Assembly (NCBI RefSeq): GCF_000011905.1
Contig: NC_002936.3
Coordinates: forward strand, 496,001-560,000
Origin: Dehalococcoides mccartyi 195
GTDB lineage: Bacteria; Chloroflexota; Dehalococcoidia; Dehalococcoidales; Dehalococcoidaceae
Direction: 5' to 3'
DNA: 64,000 nt
Shown here: positions 29,574-37,990 of the stretch, piece by piece
Layout: each line of letters opens with the position of its first letter
How positions within the stretch are numbered: position 1 is the first letter of the stretch
The notes under the pieces: model-generated
Databases searched by the model: none
The model's input: only the letters and a program-made list of their open reading frames with translations
What the model was told of the DNA's origin: nothing
Made by a program: the position numbers and the translations under genes

Positions 29574-31166
29574 ATGAAAAAAATACTGTTTGCCATTTTT
29601 TCGGTCTGCCTCAGCTTTAGTTTAGTGCTGAGCGGCTGCGGTTATGCACCGGATGATTCCACTATGCCTGCCGGTGACAATGTGCTAACCTTGATTGGGG
29701 AAGAGCCGTATACCCTTGACCCGGCCAAGGTGAGCGATACCACTTCGGTTGCCTATATTTACCAGATATTCAGCGGTCTGATTAAGATGGGAGATGACCT
29801 TACCCCGGTTGCGGATATTGCCGAAAGCTGGGAGGTAAGTCCTGACGGGCTTACCTATACTTTTCATTTAAAACCTAACGTGAAATTCCATAACGGCCGG
29901 GTTGTCACTGCCGCAGATTTTAAATATTCATGGGAGCGGGCGGCCAGCCCGGAAACCGGCTCCAGTACCGCACTGACATTTCTGGGGGATATTGAAGGCG
30001 TAAAAGAAATGACCGAAGGGCAGGCAAGCTCTATCTCCGGCGTTACAGTGGTAGATGAGCTGACTTTAAGGGTAAAGCTGGTATCTGCCTGCAGTTTCTT
30101 TCTCTCCAAGCTTTCATATGTGACCTCTTTTGTGGTAGATAAGAATAATGTATCTTCGGGCAGTGACTGGTGGAAAAAACCGGTGGGCACTGGCCCGTTT
30201 ATGCTTACCGAACTTACTCAGGGAAATTATATTATTCTGGATAGAAACCCTGATTATTATGATACTCCGGCCAAGATTTCAAGCGTTATTTTCCGCTTAC
30301 AGTCCGGTCAGCCCATGGATTTATACGAAGTAGGAGGAGTAGATGTGGCAGGTGTGGGCGCTGATTATCTGGCCAAAGCTACCGACCCTGACGGCATTTT
30401 TGCCTCTGATTTGCAGGTAATACCCCAGCTTGGATTTTATTATTTTGCCTTTGTTACCAGCAAAGCCCCGTTTGATGACCCTAAAATCAGGCAGGCTTTC
30501 AGTATGGCGGTGGATAAATCCCGCATTATAGAGCTGGTTTACAAGGGAAGTGTCAGCGCGGCCGAAGGTATCTTACCGCCGGGTATACCCGGCTACAATC
30601 CGGATATTACCGGGCTTGAGTATGACCCGGCACGTGCCCTTGAGCTGATTGCCGAATCCTCCTATGGCAGCGTGGAAAATCTGCCTGTTATTACCCTGAC
30701 AACTTCAGGCTGGGGCGGGCTGATTACGGCGGAACTGGAAGCGGTGATTGACCAGTGGCGGCAGAATCTGGGGGTAGAAGTGGTAGTCCGCCAGATAGAT
30801 AACGAAATGTTCTTTTATGACCTGCAGGCGGAAAAAGACAATATTTATTACTCCGGCTGGGTAGCTGATTATCCCCACCCGCAGGATTTTCTGGCAGTAC
30901 TTTTCGGTACTGGGTCTGCTTATAACAACGGAGATTATTCCAATCCCGAAGTAGACGCCTTGCTGGCTGAGGCAGCTGCCACTCTGGACACCGAGGAGAG
31001 TATGCGGCTTTATGCCCAGGCGGAGCAAATACTGATAAATGATGCAGCCTGCCTGAGTTTCTGCTTTGGTGAAAGCTATATACTGGTCAAACCCTATGTA
31101 AAAGGCTATAAGCTGAATGCAATGGGGGTGCCTGTTCTTACCGGTGTCACTATTGAAGACCACTAG
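29574..31166 (+). CDS. Peptide ABC-transporter substrate-binding lipoprotein (family 5)
   Basis: This 530-residue protein starts with a lipoprotein signal peptide ending LSGC (Cys22) and then follows the family 5 solute-binding pattern: NVLTLIGEEPYTLDPAKVSD, AESWEVSPDGLTYTFHLKPNVKFHNG, FDDPKIRQAFSMAVDK and late YSNPEVDALLAEA. Such proteins bind oligopeptides or similar solutes outside the membrane and hand them to a DppBC-DF type transporter. No permease or ATPase gene is adjacent, so it is an orphan that may share a transporter. ATG 29574 is two bases after the radC stop, and the gene ends before a bidirectional terminator. Confidence 0.92.
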   Translation: MKKILFAIFSVCLSFSLVLSGCGYAPDDSTMPAGDNVLTLIGEEPYTLDPAKVSDTTSVAYIYQIFSGLIKMGDDLTPVADIAESWEVSPDGLTYTFHLKPNVKFHNGRVVTAADFKYSWERAASPETGSSTALTFLGDIEGVKEMTEGQASSISGVTVVDELTLRVKLVSACSFFLSKLSYVTSFVVDKNNVSSGSDWWKKPVGTGPFMLTELTQGNYIILDRNPDYYDTPAKISSVIFRLQSGQPMDLYEVGGVDVAGVGADYLAKATDPDGIFASDLQVIPQLGFYYFAFVTSKAPFDDPKIRQAFSMAVDKSRIIELVYKGSVSAAEGILPPGIPGYNPDITGLEYDPARALELIAESSYGSVENLPVITLTTSGWGGLITAELEAVIDQWRQNLGVEVVVRQIDNEMFFYDLQAEKDNIYYSGWVADYPHPQDFLAVLFGTGSAYNNGDYSNPEVDALLAEAAATLDTEESMRLYAQAEQILINDAACLSFCFGESYILVKPYVKGYKLNAMGVPVLTGVTIEDH

Positions 31167-31237
31167 ATTAGGCTGAAAAACGCTCTGAAGAGGTCTCAAG
31201 CCAATCCGCTGCTTAGGGGCGGCTGTGCAACACTAAA

Positions 31238-31279
31238 AAACCCTGGCCGGAAATTTATAACTCCGGTCAGGGTTTACTT
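31238..31279. terminator. Bidirectional terminator between the binding-protein gene and tRNA-Ser
   Basis: AAACCCTGGCCGGA (31238-31251) pairs with TCCGGTCAGGGTTT (31262-31275) with one mismatch, followed by T-rich sequence on both strands (TTTACTTTT on plus, TTTTTT on minus). Confidence 0.85.
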
Positions 31280-31289
31280 TTGGCATAAA

Positions 31290-31379
31290 TGGCGGAGGGG
31301 GTGGGATTCGAACCCACGGTTCTCTTTCGGGAACAACGGTTTTCAAGACCGTCACCATAGACCGCTCGGACACCCCTCC
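31290..31379 (-). tRNA. tRNA-Ser(UGA)
   Basis: The minus strand folds as a type II tRNA: acceptor GGAGGGG/CCCCTCC, anticodon stem ACGGT/ACCGT with loop CTTGAAA giving anticodon TGA at 31343-31345, a long variable arm, T arm GTGGG-TTCGAAT-CCCAC, discriminator G and an encoded CCA at 31290-31292. It reads UCA codons (and others by wobble). Confidence 0.97.
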
Positions 31380-31443
31380 CGGTACTGGATAGAGCTAAGG
31401 CTAACTCTTTCAGCTATGCATTATCAGGATAAACTGCGGGCAT

Positions 31444-31472
31444 ATTATACCTGCTGGCAAATCCGGCGTCAA
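31444..31472 (-). promoter_or_regulatory. tRNA-Ser promoter
   Basis: Minus strand TTGACG (31467-31472), 17-base spacer, TATAAT (31444-31449), about 58 bases before the mature tRNA 5' end. Confidence 0.78.
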
Positions 31473-31536
31473 AGCTGATTCAGGTAGCCGTTCAAACATA
31501 TGGTGTCTGTGTGCCGCAGTCCCAAAACACCGGCGT

Positions 31537-31821
31537 TTAGTTGGTATTTAAAAGGCGGGCAGTTTTTCGGGTATTCCGTTCAATATCTATCAGACACTGC
31601 ATAAGCTCGGCTGAGGCAAAAATAAGTACGCCGGTTATCAGCGAGCCTAAAATGCCCATAATACCGGCAAAAACCGAAAAGCTGGATGCTATCTCAAAAA
31701 ACGTGACGCTTTGTCCTGTCATAACGTAAATAGACATAACCAAACCGGCTAGGGCTATCAGCACCGCCAGTATTTTTAAAACTATTATTATGAATTGTAG
31801 TACCGGATATCTGCTTCGCAT
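31537..31821 (-). CDS. Small membrane protein, two helices, unknown
   Basis: This 94-residue protein has two hydrophobic helices (FIIIVLKILAVLIALAGLVMSIYV and VFAGIMGILGSLITGVLIFAS) joined by a polar loop and a basic C-terminal tail (DIERNTRKTARLLNTN). The region between the helices, TGQSVTFFEIAS, faces the other side of the membrane from the tail. I do not recognise a named family. ATG 31821 has AAAGGTG upstream. A 19-codon ORF with a good ribosome site lies ahead of it on the same strand. Confidence 0.65.
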   Translation of the reverse strand: MRSRYPVLQFIIIVLKILAVLIALAGLVMSIYVMTGQSVTFFEIASSFSVFAGIMGILGSLITGVLIFASAELMQCLIDIERNTRKTARLLNTN

Positions 31822-31894
31822 TTTTCAGGTTTCACCTTTCAGATTCGGGTTATATTTCGGCTGTTTTGGCCATTTAACGGCTATAAATTAGTGT

Positions 31895-31954
31895 TTATTT
31901 GAGTGGCTGTTTTTGTGAACGGATATTTTTAGATAAATGTTTGCTGACAGTCAT
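31895..31954 (-). CDS. Possible 19-residue leader peptide
   Basis: The minus strand carries ATG at 31954 with GAGGGG four bases upstream and a TATAAT about 30 bases upstream. The ORF encodes MTVSKHLSKNIRSQKQPLK and stops. It lies ahead of the small membrane protein gene. It could be a leader peptide or a small basic protein; chance occurrence is also possible. Confidence 0.3.
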   Translation of the reverse strand: MTVSKHLSKNIRSQKQPLK

Positions 31955-31983
31955 AAAGCCCCTCTCAAAATAATCTAAGGGAT

Positions 31984-31989
31984 ATTATA
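31984..31989 (-). promoter_or_regulatory. -10 element upstream of the 19-codon ORF and membrane protein
   Basis: TATAAT on the minus strand; the region 17 bases upstream reads TTCTTA, a weak -35. It would drive the small ORF and the two-helix membrane protein. Confidence 0.4.
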
Positions 31990-32043
31990 GTCTAAAAAAC
32001 AGAAAATAAGAACCAATAAATACTAAAAGGCAAATAAGCCTGT

Positions 32044-33165
32044 TTAGAGGGTTGAGTTTGCCGTTATATAGTCCTCAAAGACCTGAAGCACCTCAGGGAA
32101 ATCTGCCCGTCCGAACCCGATACGGAAGTGGTTTTGGCCATAGCCGTACACTTCCGAAGGCAAAAGCATGATACCTGCTTTTGCTAGAACCTGACGGCAA
32201 AAATCCATACAGAGGCTATTCTTATTCAGGCGGGGAAAGCAGACCGAACCGGCTTTGGGCTTTACCCAGATGAAATCCGTCTTGTGCCTGCCCATAAAGT
32301 CTTCAAGCAGCGTTAAGTTTTGGTTTAGCCTGTTCAGTTGGGAAGATATAATTGTTTGCTTGTTTCTAAGGGCTATTACAGACAGTATTTCGTCTGTGGC
32401 ACTGCCGCAGATGGTAGTATAGTCTTTAAATCCGGCCATTTTGGAAAGCATATCTTCATCCCGGCAGGCAAGCCAGCCGCTCCGCAGTCCCGGCAGGCCG
32501 AATGATTTTGAAAGCCCTCCCAGGCTGACCGCCTTTGAGGATTGGTCACAGGCGGCAGGCAGGCGGGTATCAGGGGCATACTCCATCAGGCGGTACATTT
32601 CATCTGAAAAGTGCCAAAGATTATGCTGGTTTATTATTTCCAGTATGCGGGCGTAGTCTTCCCTGTCCGGCATTGCCCCGGTAGGGTTGTGTGGGAAATT
32701 TGTAATTACCAGGCTGGTATTCGGGCGGATGTTTTGAGCCAGAAAATCAGGGTTGAATCTCCATCTGTTTTCTTCTTCCGGAATCCAGTAGCTTACTTCG
32801 CAGCCCAGGGTTTCCGCCAGCTGGTAGAGTGACTGGTAACCGGGAAAGGTGCAGATAACGTGGTCGCCTTTTTTAAGCAAGCAGTTTAAAGCTATAAAAA
32901 TGCCCTCTTCGGGTACGGCGGTTAAGATATCCGCCGGGGCGGTTATTTGATACAGTTTGGCTATTTCATTCCTGAGCAGGGGGTGTCCGTCTGAATAGGT
33001 ATATCCCAACTTCAGGTTTTGCCAGAGACTGCGGCACTCGGTATCCGCCAGTGCCAGCAGAGCAGAGAGTGCCAGCGGTTCGCAGTCTGAGCTTGACATA
33101 AGGTATCTGGCGGAAAACTCATGCCGGGCAAAGTAACGTTCCAGTTCAAAGGGTTTTATCTCCAA
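32044..33165 (-). CDS. Class I/II PLP-dependent aminotransferase
   Basis: This is a fold-type I aminotransferase of about 373 residues. Motifs include NFPHNPTGAMPD, the Asp in FSDEMYRLMEY, and the PLP lysine in LGGLSKSFGLPGLRSGWLA. Specificity is not readable; relatives include aspartate, aromatic and capreomycidine-synthase-like enzymes. An upstream start at 33234 would overlap serS by about 50 bases; TTG 33165 has AAAAGGA eight bases upstream and leaves a 16-base gap, so I prefer it. It is the last gene of a lysS-serS-aminotransferase run. Confidence 0.82.
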   Translation of the reverse strand: MEIKPFELERYFARHEFSARYLMSSSDCEPLALSALLALADTECRSLWQNLKLGYTYSDGHPLLRNEIAKLYQITAPADILTAVPEEGIFIALNCLLKKGDHVICTFPGYQSLYQLAETLGCEVSYWIPEEENRWRFNPDFLAQNIRPNTSLVITNFPHNPTGAMPDREDYARILEIINQHNLWHFSDEMYRLMEYAPDTRLPAACDQSSKAVSLGGLSKSFGLPGLRSGWLACRDEDMLSKMAGFKDYTTICGSATDEILSVIALRNKQTIISSQLNRLNQNLTLLEDFMGRHKTDFIWVKPKAGSVCFPRLNKNSLCMDFCRQVLAKAGIMLLPSEVYGYGQNHFRIGFGRADFPEVLQVFEDYITANSTL

Positions 33166-33181
33166 TAAAACAGTCCTTTTC

Positions 33182-34423
33182 TTAGCAGATAGCATCCACT
33201 CCCATAAAGGGGCGGAGTACTTCGGGAACAACAATGCTTCCGTCCGGCAGCTGGTAGTTTTCTATAACCGATATCATCACCCTGGGCAGGGCCAGCCCGG
33301 AGCCGTTTAAGGTGTGGACAAATTCGGGTTTGGCTTCGGGGGTGCGGCGGAAACGGACATTAGCCCGCCTGCCCTGAAAATCTGTGCAGTTAGAACAGGA
33401 AGAAACTTCCAGCCACTCGTCAACACCCGGCGAATACATTTCAATATCATAAGACTTGGCTGAACCGAAACTGATATCAGCCGTAACCAGCTGTTTTAAG
33501 CGGTAGGGTATCTTTAGGGCGTCTGCTATTTCTTCAGCATCTGCCACCATCTTTTCCAGTTCGTCAAAAGAGTCTTCCGGTTTGCAGTATTTATACAGTT
33601 CAACCTTGTCAAACTGGTGCAGCCGTTTTATACCGCGTACATCTTTGCCGGCAGACATTTTTTCGCGGCGGAAACAGGCGGTGTAGGCTACGTAATGAAT
33701 GGGCAGCTGCTCAACAGAAAGTATTTCGTCACGGTGCAAATTAGTCAGAGGGGCTTCGGCGGTAGGCACCCACCAGTAGTCCTCCTCTGCGTCATGGTAC
33801 AAATTGTCAGCAAATTTGGGCAGGTTACCAGACGCTACCAGACACTCCCTTTTTATCATGTAGGGCGGGTAGATTTCGGTATAGCCGTGTTTGCGGGTGT
33901 GCAGGTCCAGCATAAAGGCAATAAGTGCCCTTTGAAGGCGCGCGCCCTCACCCTTCAAAATATAAAAGCGTGAACCGGAAAGCTTGATACCCCGGTCAAA
34001 ATCTATAATATCCAGCGCTTCTCCCAGTTCCCAGTGGGGTTTGGGGGTAAAGCTGAAATTACGTTTTTCTCCCCGGTAATAAAGGACTACGTTTTCGCTT
34101 TCGTCTTTGCCCACAGGTACAGATGCATCCGGGATATTGGGTACCCTGAGCAAGCGGTCAGTCAGCTTTTCCTCTACTTCTGAAAGCCCGGTCTCAAGTT
34201 CACTTATCCTGCCGCGTAATACCCGCCCTTCTTCAATGGCGGCCTCATCCCGCTGCTTGGCTATTATTTTGCGTTTGGCGCGAAGGGTATCCAGCTCCTG
34301 GCTGAGAGTGCGGCGGCAACTATCCAGCTCCAGTATCTCATCAATGGGGGCATCGGTATTACGGGCGGCTACCGCTTTGCGTACTAGTTCGGTATTTTCT
34401 CTTATAAATTTCAAATCAAGCAT
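33182..34423 (-). CDS. serS: Seryl-tRNA synthetase
   Basis: This 413-residue class II synthetase has the N-terminal coiled coil (MLDLKFIRENTELVRKAVAAR) that grips the long arm of tRNA-Ser, motif 2 (TACFRREKMSAGKDVRGIKRLHQFDKVE, split here by the usual loop) and motif 3 near the C terminus (LNGSGLALPRVMISVIENYQ). ATG 34423 has AGAAGGAG upstream. A tRNA-Ser gene lies about 2 kb away on the same strand but with its own promoter. Confidence 0.96.
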   Translation of the reverse strand: MLDLKFIRENTELVRKAVAARNTDAPIDEILELDSCRRTLSQELDTLRAKRKIIAKQRDEAAIEEGRVLRGRISELETGLSEVEEKLTDRLLRVPNIPDASVPVGKDESENVVLYYRGEKRNFSFTPKPHWELGEALDIIDFDRGIKLSGSRFYILKGEGARLQRALIAFMLDLHTRKHGYTEIYPPYMIKRECLVASGNLPKFADNLYHDAEEDYWWVPTAEAPLTNLHRDEILSVEQLPIHYVAYTACFRREKMSAGKDVRGIKRLHQFDKVELYKYCKPEDSFDELEKMVADAEEIADALKIPYRLKQLVTADISFGSAKSYDIEMYSPGVDEWLEVSSCSNCTDFQGRRANVRFRRTPEAKPEFVHTLNGSGLALPRVMISVIENYQLPDGSIVVPEVLRPFMGVDAIC

Positions 34424-34454
34424 GAAAGGTCTCCTTCTGCCAGAGTAATATCAA

Positions 34455-35951
34455 TTATTCCTGTTCGCCCTTGTCTTCCCGGTCTTTCAGGGCAGGGAAC
34501 AAAATAACCTCACGGATAGAGTCATGGTTGGTAAGCAGCATTACCAGACGGTCAATACCTACACCCAGACCGCCGGTGGGCGGCATACCATATGCCAGAG
34601 CGGCCAAAAAGTCCTCGTCTATACTTTCGGACTCTTCCGTACGCAGTTGATTGCGCTTTTCCAGCTGTTCCTTAAAACGCGCCCTTTGCTCTACCGGGTC
34701 ATTCAGTTCGGAAAAGGCATTGGCTATTTCCATATTGGCACAAATGGCTTCAAACCGCTCTGTCAGGCGGGGGTCTTCCGGCTTCTGTTTGGCAAGCGGG
34801 GACATGGCCACCGGGTGGTCAGTAAGGAAAGTGGGTTGAATCAAACGGGGTTCTACAAATTCACCCACCAGCTCATCAACCAGTTTGCCCCAGTCTTTGG
34901 CGGGGTCTACCTTCAGTTTGCGGCGAATCATCTCTGCGGCTAAAGCCTCTTTGGTGGGGAAATCAAAGAAATCTATACCGGCATATTGCTTTACGGCATC
35001 ACGCATGCTCAGGCGGGGCCAGGGAGGGGTAAAATCCAGTGTAGTATCCCCGAATGGCACGGTGTATCCGCCGCTTATTTCTTTAACCACACTTGAAACC
35101 ATTTCCTCAAGGAAATCCATAACGTCTTTATAGTCAGCATAAGCCTGGTAGCTTTCCATCATGGTAAATTCGGGGTTGTGGCGGGTGGAAACCCCTTCGT
35201 TGCGGAATATCCGCCCTATCTCATATACCCGGTCAAAGCCGCCCACAATCAGCCTTTTCAGGTGCAGTTCCAAAGCTATCCGCATATAAAAATCACAGTC
35301 CAAAGCCTGATGATGGGTAATAAAGGGGCGGGCGAGTGCCCCGCCTGCCTCAGGCTGAAGAACCGGGGTTTCTACCTCCAGAAAACCTTTGCTGCTCATA
35401 AAGCTGCGGATGGCACTGATAACCTGGCTGCGGGTAAGGAAGGTCTGGCGGGCGTCCGCATTGGAAATAAGGTCCAGGTAACGCTGGCGGTAGCGTTTTT
35501 CCACATCCTGCAGGCCGTGCCATTTCTCAGGCAGGGGCAGCAGGGATTTGGAAAGCAGGCTTATTTTGGTGGCTGCCAGACTGGGTTCACCGGTGCGGGT
35601 ACGCATAAGGCTTCCCTCCGCACCTATAAAATCACCCAAATCCAAATCTTTAAGCAGCTCTATACTGGCTTCGTCAAGGTCATTCTGGCGGCAGAAAACC
35701 TGTATTTTGCCGCTGCCGTCACGTATATCCATGAAAGAAATCTTGCCCATGTCGCGCAGGGTCATAATCCGCCCGGCAATCCTCAGAATTTCCTTTGGCG
35801 GGTTCTCCTGTTTTTCCAGTTCGGCCAGCAAGGCAACTGCCTGGACACTGGTATGGCTGGGGTGGAAAGTGGCTGGATAGGGGTTTATACCCCGGCTCTT
35901 TATCCGTTCCAGTTTTTCCATCTTTTGGGCGTTCAGATATTCTTCCGGCAT
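34455..35951 (-). CDS. lysS: Lysyl-tRNA synthetase, class II
   Basis: This 498-residue class II enzyme has an N-terminal OB-fold anticodon domain (IRIAGRIMTLRDMGKISFMDIRDG region), motif 2 near FDRVYEIGRIFRNEGVSTRHNPEFT, and motif 3 near the C terminus (GGLGVGIDRLVMLLTN). First gene of lysS-serS-aminotransferase, behind a clear promoter. Confidence 0.96.
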   Translation of the reverse strand: MPEEYLNAQKMEKLERIKSRGINPYPATFHPSHTSVQAVALLAELEKQENPPKEILRIAGRIMTLRDMGKISFMDIRDGSGKIQVFCRQNDLDEASIELLKDLDLGDFIGAEGSLMRTRTGEPSLAATKISLLSKSLLPLPEKWHGLQDVEKRYRQRYLDLISNADARQTFLTRSQVISAIRSFMSSKGFLEVETPVLQPEAGGALARPFITHHQALDCDFYMRIALELHLKRLIVGGFDRVYEIGRIFRNEGVSTRHNPEFTMMESYQAYADYKDVMDFLEEMVSSVVKEISGGYTVPFGDTTLDFTPPWPRLSMRDAVKQYAGIDFFDFPTKEALAAEMIRRKLKVDPAKDWGKLVDELVGEFVEPRLIQPTFLTDHPVAMSPLAKQKPEDPRLTERFEAICANMEIANAFSELNDPVEQRARFKEQLEKRNQLRTEESESIDEDFLAALAYGMPPTGGLGVGIDRLVMLLTNHDSIREVILFPALKDREDKGEQE

Positions 35952-35985
35952 AGACTACTCTCTTGTAACTGGGATTTTCAAAGCT

Positions 35986-36014
35986 ATTATATGCTATCAC
36001 TGCAGCTATGGCAA
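35986..36014 (-). promoter_or_regulatory. lysS promoter
   Basis: Minus strand TTGCCA (36009-36014), 17-base spacer, TATAAT (35986-35991); the leader is about 28 bases. The 424-base gap between lysS and recO also holds the next promoter and the 56-codon ORF; the remaining bases are AT-rich with nothing I can name. Confidence 0.72.
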
Positions 36015-36100
36015 AGATAATGCCTGCGGTTTGTTTAGTTTGTTAAAATTTATTAAAGGTATAAAAGGGATAAATGGTATAAGAATATTCCAGATAATAT

Positions 36101-36128
36101 TTGAAATATTATATAAAAGTGCTATAAT
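36101..36128 (+). promoter_or_regulatory. Promoter of the 56-codon membrane ORF
   Basis: TTGAAA (36101-36106), 16-base spacer, TATAAT (36123-36128), divergent from the lysS promoter. Confidence 0.6.
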
Positions 36129-36181
36129 TTCTGGCGTTCCAGAGCAAAGTCACAAATAATACAAAATGGATAAAAAAACAC

Positions 36182-36352
36182 ATGGATGTATCAGAGTCTA
36201 TTATTCCTATTATTGTGGGTATAGTTCAGGTAGTTTTTATTGTGGTGCTGTTAGCTTTGGGAATATATAGTTTTAGAAATCATTATTCTAAAAAACACTT
36301 GGATACAAAGGATATTCCGGCAGAGGAATCCCGTGAAGACCTCTTTTTTTAA
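36182..36352 (+). CDS. Small single-helix membrane protein, 56 residues, unknown
   Basis: ATG 36182 opens a 57-codon frame: MDVSESIIPII, one strong membrane helix of Val, Ile, Leu and Phe, then SFRNHYSKKHLDTKDIPAEES and DLFF. Basic residues after the helix suggest the tail stays inside. The frame sits 54 bases after a good promoter on a strand with no other gene nearby, but there is no strong ribosome site. I do not recognise a family. It converges with recO. Confidence 0.55.
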   Translation: MDVSESIIPIIVGIVQVVFIVVLLALGIYSFRNHYSKKHLDTKDIPAEESREDLFF

Positions 36353-36375
36353 CCGCTGTCCGCCTTGTTTTCCGC

Positions 36376-37137
36376 TTATAGATTAGCCCTGCTCAGGCTG
36401 TCCAGCCAGAGCAGGGCTTTGGGTTCTTTTTCCAGCACAAAGCGGATATTGGCACGTATTGCCAGCTCCAGCTCAGACAATATTTCCCGGTTGATTTTCA
36501 GACGGTATATGTTCGGGATATCATTTTCCTGAATATAGCGCAATACTTTCACCGCATTTACCGAAATAGGTATGCCGGTTTGGGTATTCCGGCAATCAGG
36601 GCAGATTATGCCGCCGCTTTCCGGGCTGAAATAATTGGTGGTAGCCAGCAGTTTCTGGTGGCAGTTGGCACACTCACGCAGTTCCGGTTTGTATCCGCTC
36701 ATTTCCAGCAGGTGTATTTCAAAATATTTGGTACATAGTTCTGCCTGAGTTGTATTGTCCAGTTCCTCCAGGGTGGAAAGCAACAGCTGAAAGATAGCCG
36801 GGTTGGCAGATTCTTCAGGTGAAAAGTGAAAAGCCAGCTCACAGACATAAAAGGCCATGGCCGAAAGCTGAAGGCTGCTGCGGATGTTTAGAAAACTCTG
36901 GATAGTCTGGCTGCCGGTTACCGTATCTATAGCTTTACCTCTGGCCAGAGATACTTCCGAATAACAAAAAAGCTCCAGGTGGCCTGAAAGTTTGCTTTTG
37001 GTTTTTCTGACGCTTTTAGCAAAACCCTGTATCAGCCCCAGGTCCGGGGTGAGCAAACTTAAGATACGGTCAGCTTCCCCGCATTTGGTCTTACGAACTA
37101 TAATTGCTCTGGTTTTAAAGTCATGGGGTTTGGTCAT
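36376..37137 (-). CDS. recO: DNA repair protein RecO
   Basis: RecO loads RecA on SSB-coated DNA together with RecR. The 253-residue protein has the N-terminal OB fold (KTRAIIVRKTKCGEADRILSLLTP), a helical middle and a zinc module CANC near residue 154 with CPDC near 176. recR lies 2 kb away on the same strand. It ends just before the small membrane ORF that faces it. Confidence 0.93.
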   Translation of the reverse strand: MTKPHDFKTRAIIVRKTKCGEADRILSLLTPDLGLIQGFAKSVRKTKSKLSGHLELFCYSEVSLARGKAIDTVTGSQTIQSFLNIRSSLQLSAMAFYVCELAFHFSPEESANPAIFQLLLSTLEELDNTTQAELCTKYFEIHLLEMSGYKPELRECANCHQKLLATTNYFSPESGGIICPDCRNTQTGIPISVNAVKVLRYIQENDIPNIYRLKINREILSELELAIRANIRFVLEKEPKALLWLDSLSRANL

Positions 37138-37266
37138 TTATAATCTGTCTTTTCGGTTTTGCTAAGAGTATTGGCCTGATGCTTGGTCTTTACCAAATGA
37201 TATTATACGTTTAAGCTCAAAAGGTAAAGCGCTTCCTCGGGTCTTTTGAACTTATAAGCCGGGTTT

Positions 37267-37989
37267 TTAGCGGTGAGGCTGTTTTCCCTGTTTGATTGCC
37301 AGACGTTTTTGCACCTGGGGGCTTTTTAATTCACGCAAAGCGTCTGTAGCTATAAATCTGGCGCTTCTGGTATTTAAATCCAGTATCTCCTGCCCCAGAG
37401 TTATAGCGGCCTGGTTTAAGCTCAGATTGCGTTTGCCTATCTGGCGGAGTGCCCAGTTAACCGCCTTTTTTACATAATTGCGTTCATCAGATGCTTCTGC
37501 CAGCAGGCGGGGGAAAAAGGAGATAAATTTTTCATCCGCCGCTTTTTTATCATGGACTGCCAAAGCGGTAAGTAATACAAAACCCGCCCGTTTGACGTAT
37601 TCCTCCCGGCGGTAGGTCCAGGCTAAGGCCTGTTCGTAAGCAAATGGGGTTTTTGACCAAAGGTTGTTGCAGCACAGGTCACAGATATCCCATGAATCCA
37701 GGTCTTTGACCCAGCTTTCCATCTCCTCTTGGCTGACCTTTTTGCTTTCAGCAATCAGGCTGGCCATTATACGGGCTTCATGAATACCCGAATCCCAGAG
37801 TAAAAGTGCCAGGGCATGATTATGCCCGGCGGATTTGGCAAGCGGGCGGATATCTTTTACGCTCACTCCCAGGGTATTGGCGCTGGATATACCGAAGCGG
37901 GCCATACCAGCCACATTATCCGCATTGGCCAGTGATTTAAGCCGGTTTATGAGTGTGTTGTATTCTATCCGGATGTTTGTGTCTGACAA
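37267..37989 (-). CDS. AlkD-like DNA alkylation repair protein
   Basis: This 240-residue all-helical HEAT-repeat protein belongs to the DNA alkylation repair family of AlkC/AlkD glycosylases that remove N3- and N7-alkyl purines. Supporting segments are the repeated short helices, WVKDLDSWDICDLCCNNLW in the AlkD substrate cleft region and ERNYVKKAVNWALRQIGKRN near the C terminus. It is separated from the corA stop by only one base, so it is probably translated from the same message. Confidence 0.85.
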   Translation of the reverse strand: MSDTNIRIEYNTLINRLKSLANADNVAGMARFGISSANTLGVSVKDIRPLAKSAGHNHALALLLWDSGIHEARIMASLIAESKKVSQEEMESWVKDLDSWDICDLCCNNLWSKTPFAYEQALAWTYRREEYVKRAGFVLLTALAVHDKKAADEKFISFFPRLLAEASDERNYVKKAVNWALRQIGKRNLSLNQAAITLGQEILDLNTRSARFIATDALRELKSPQVQKRLAIKQGKQPHR

Positions 37990-37990
37990 T

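Noticed and set aside
35178-36020. Plus-strand ORF of 280 codons over lysS
   Set aside because: Antisense to lysS and running through the lysS promoter.
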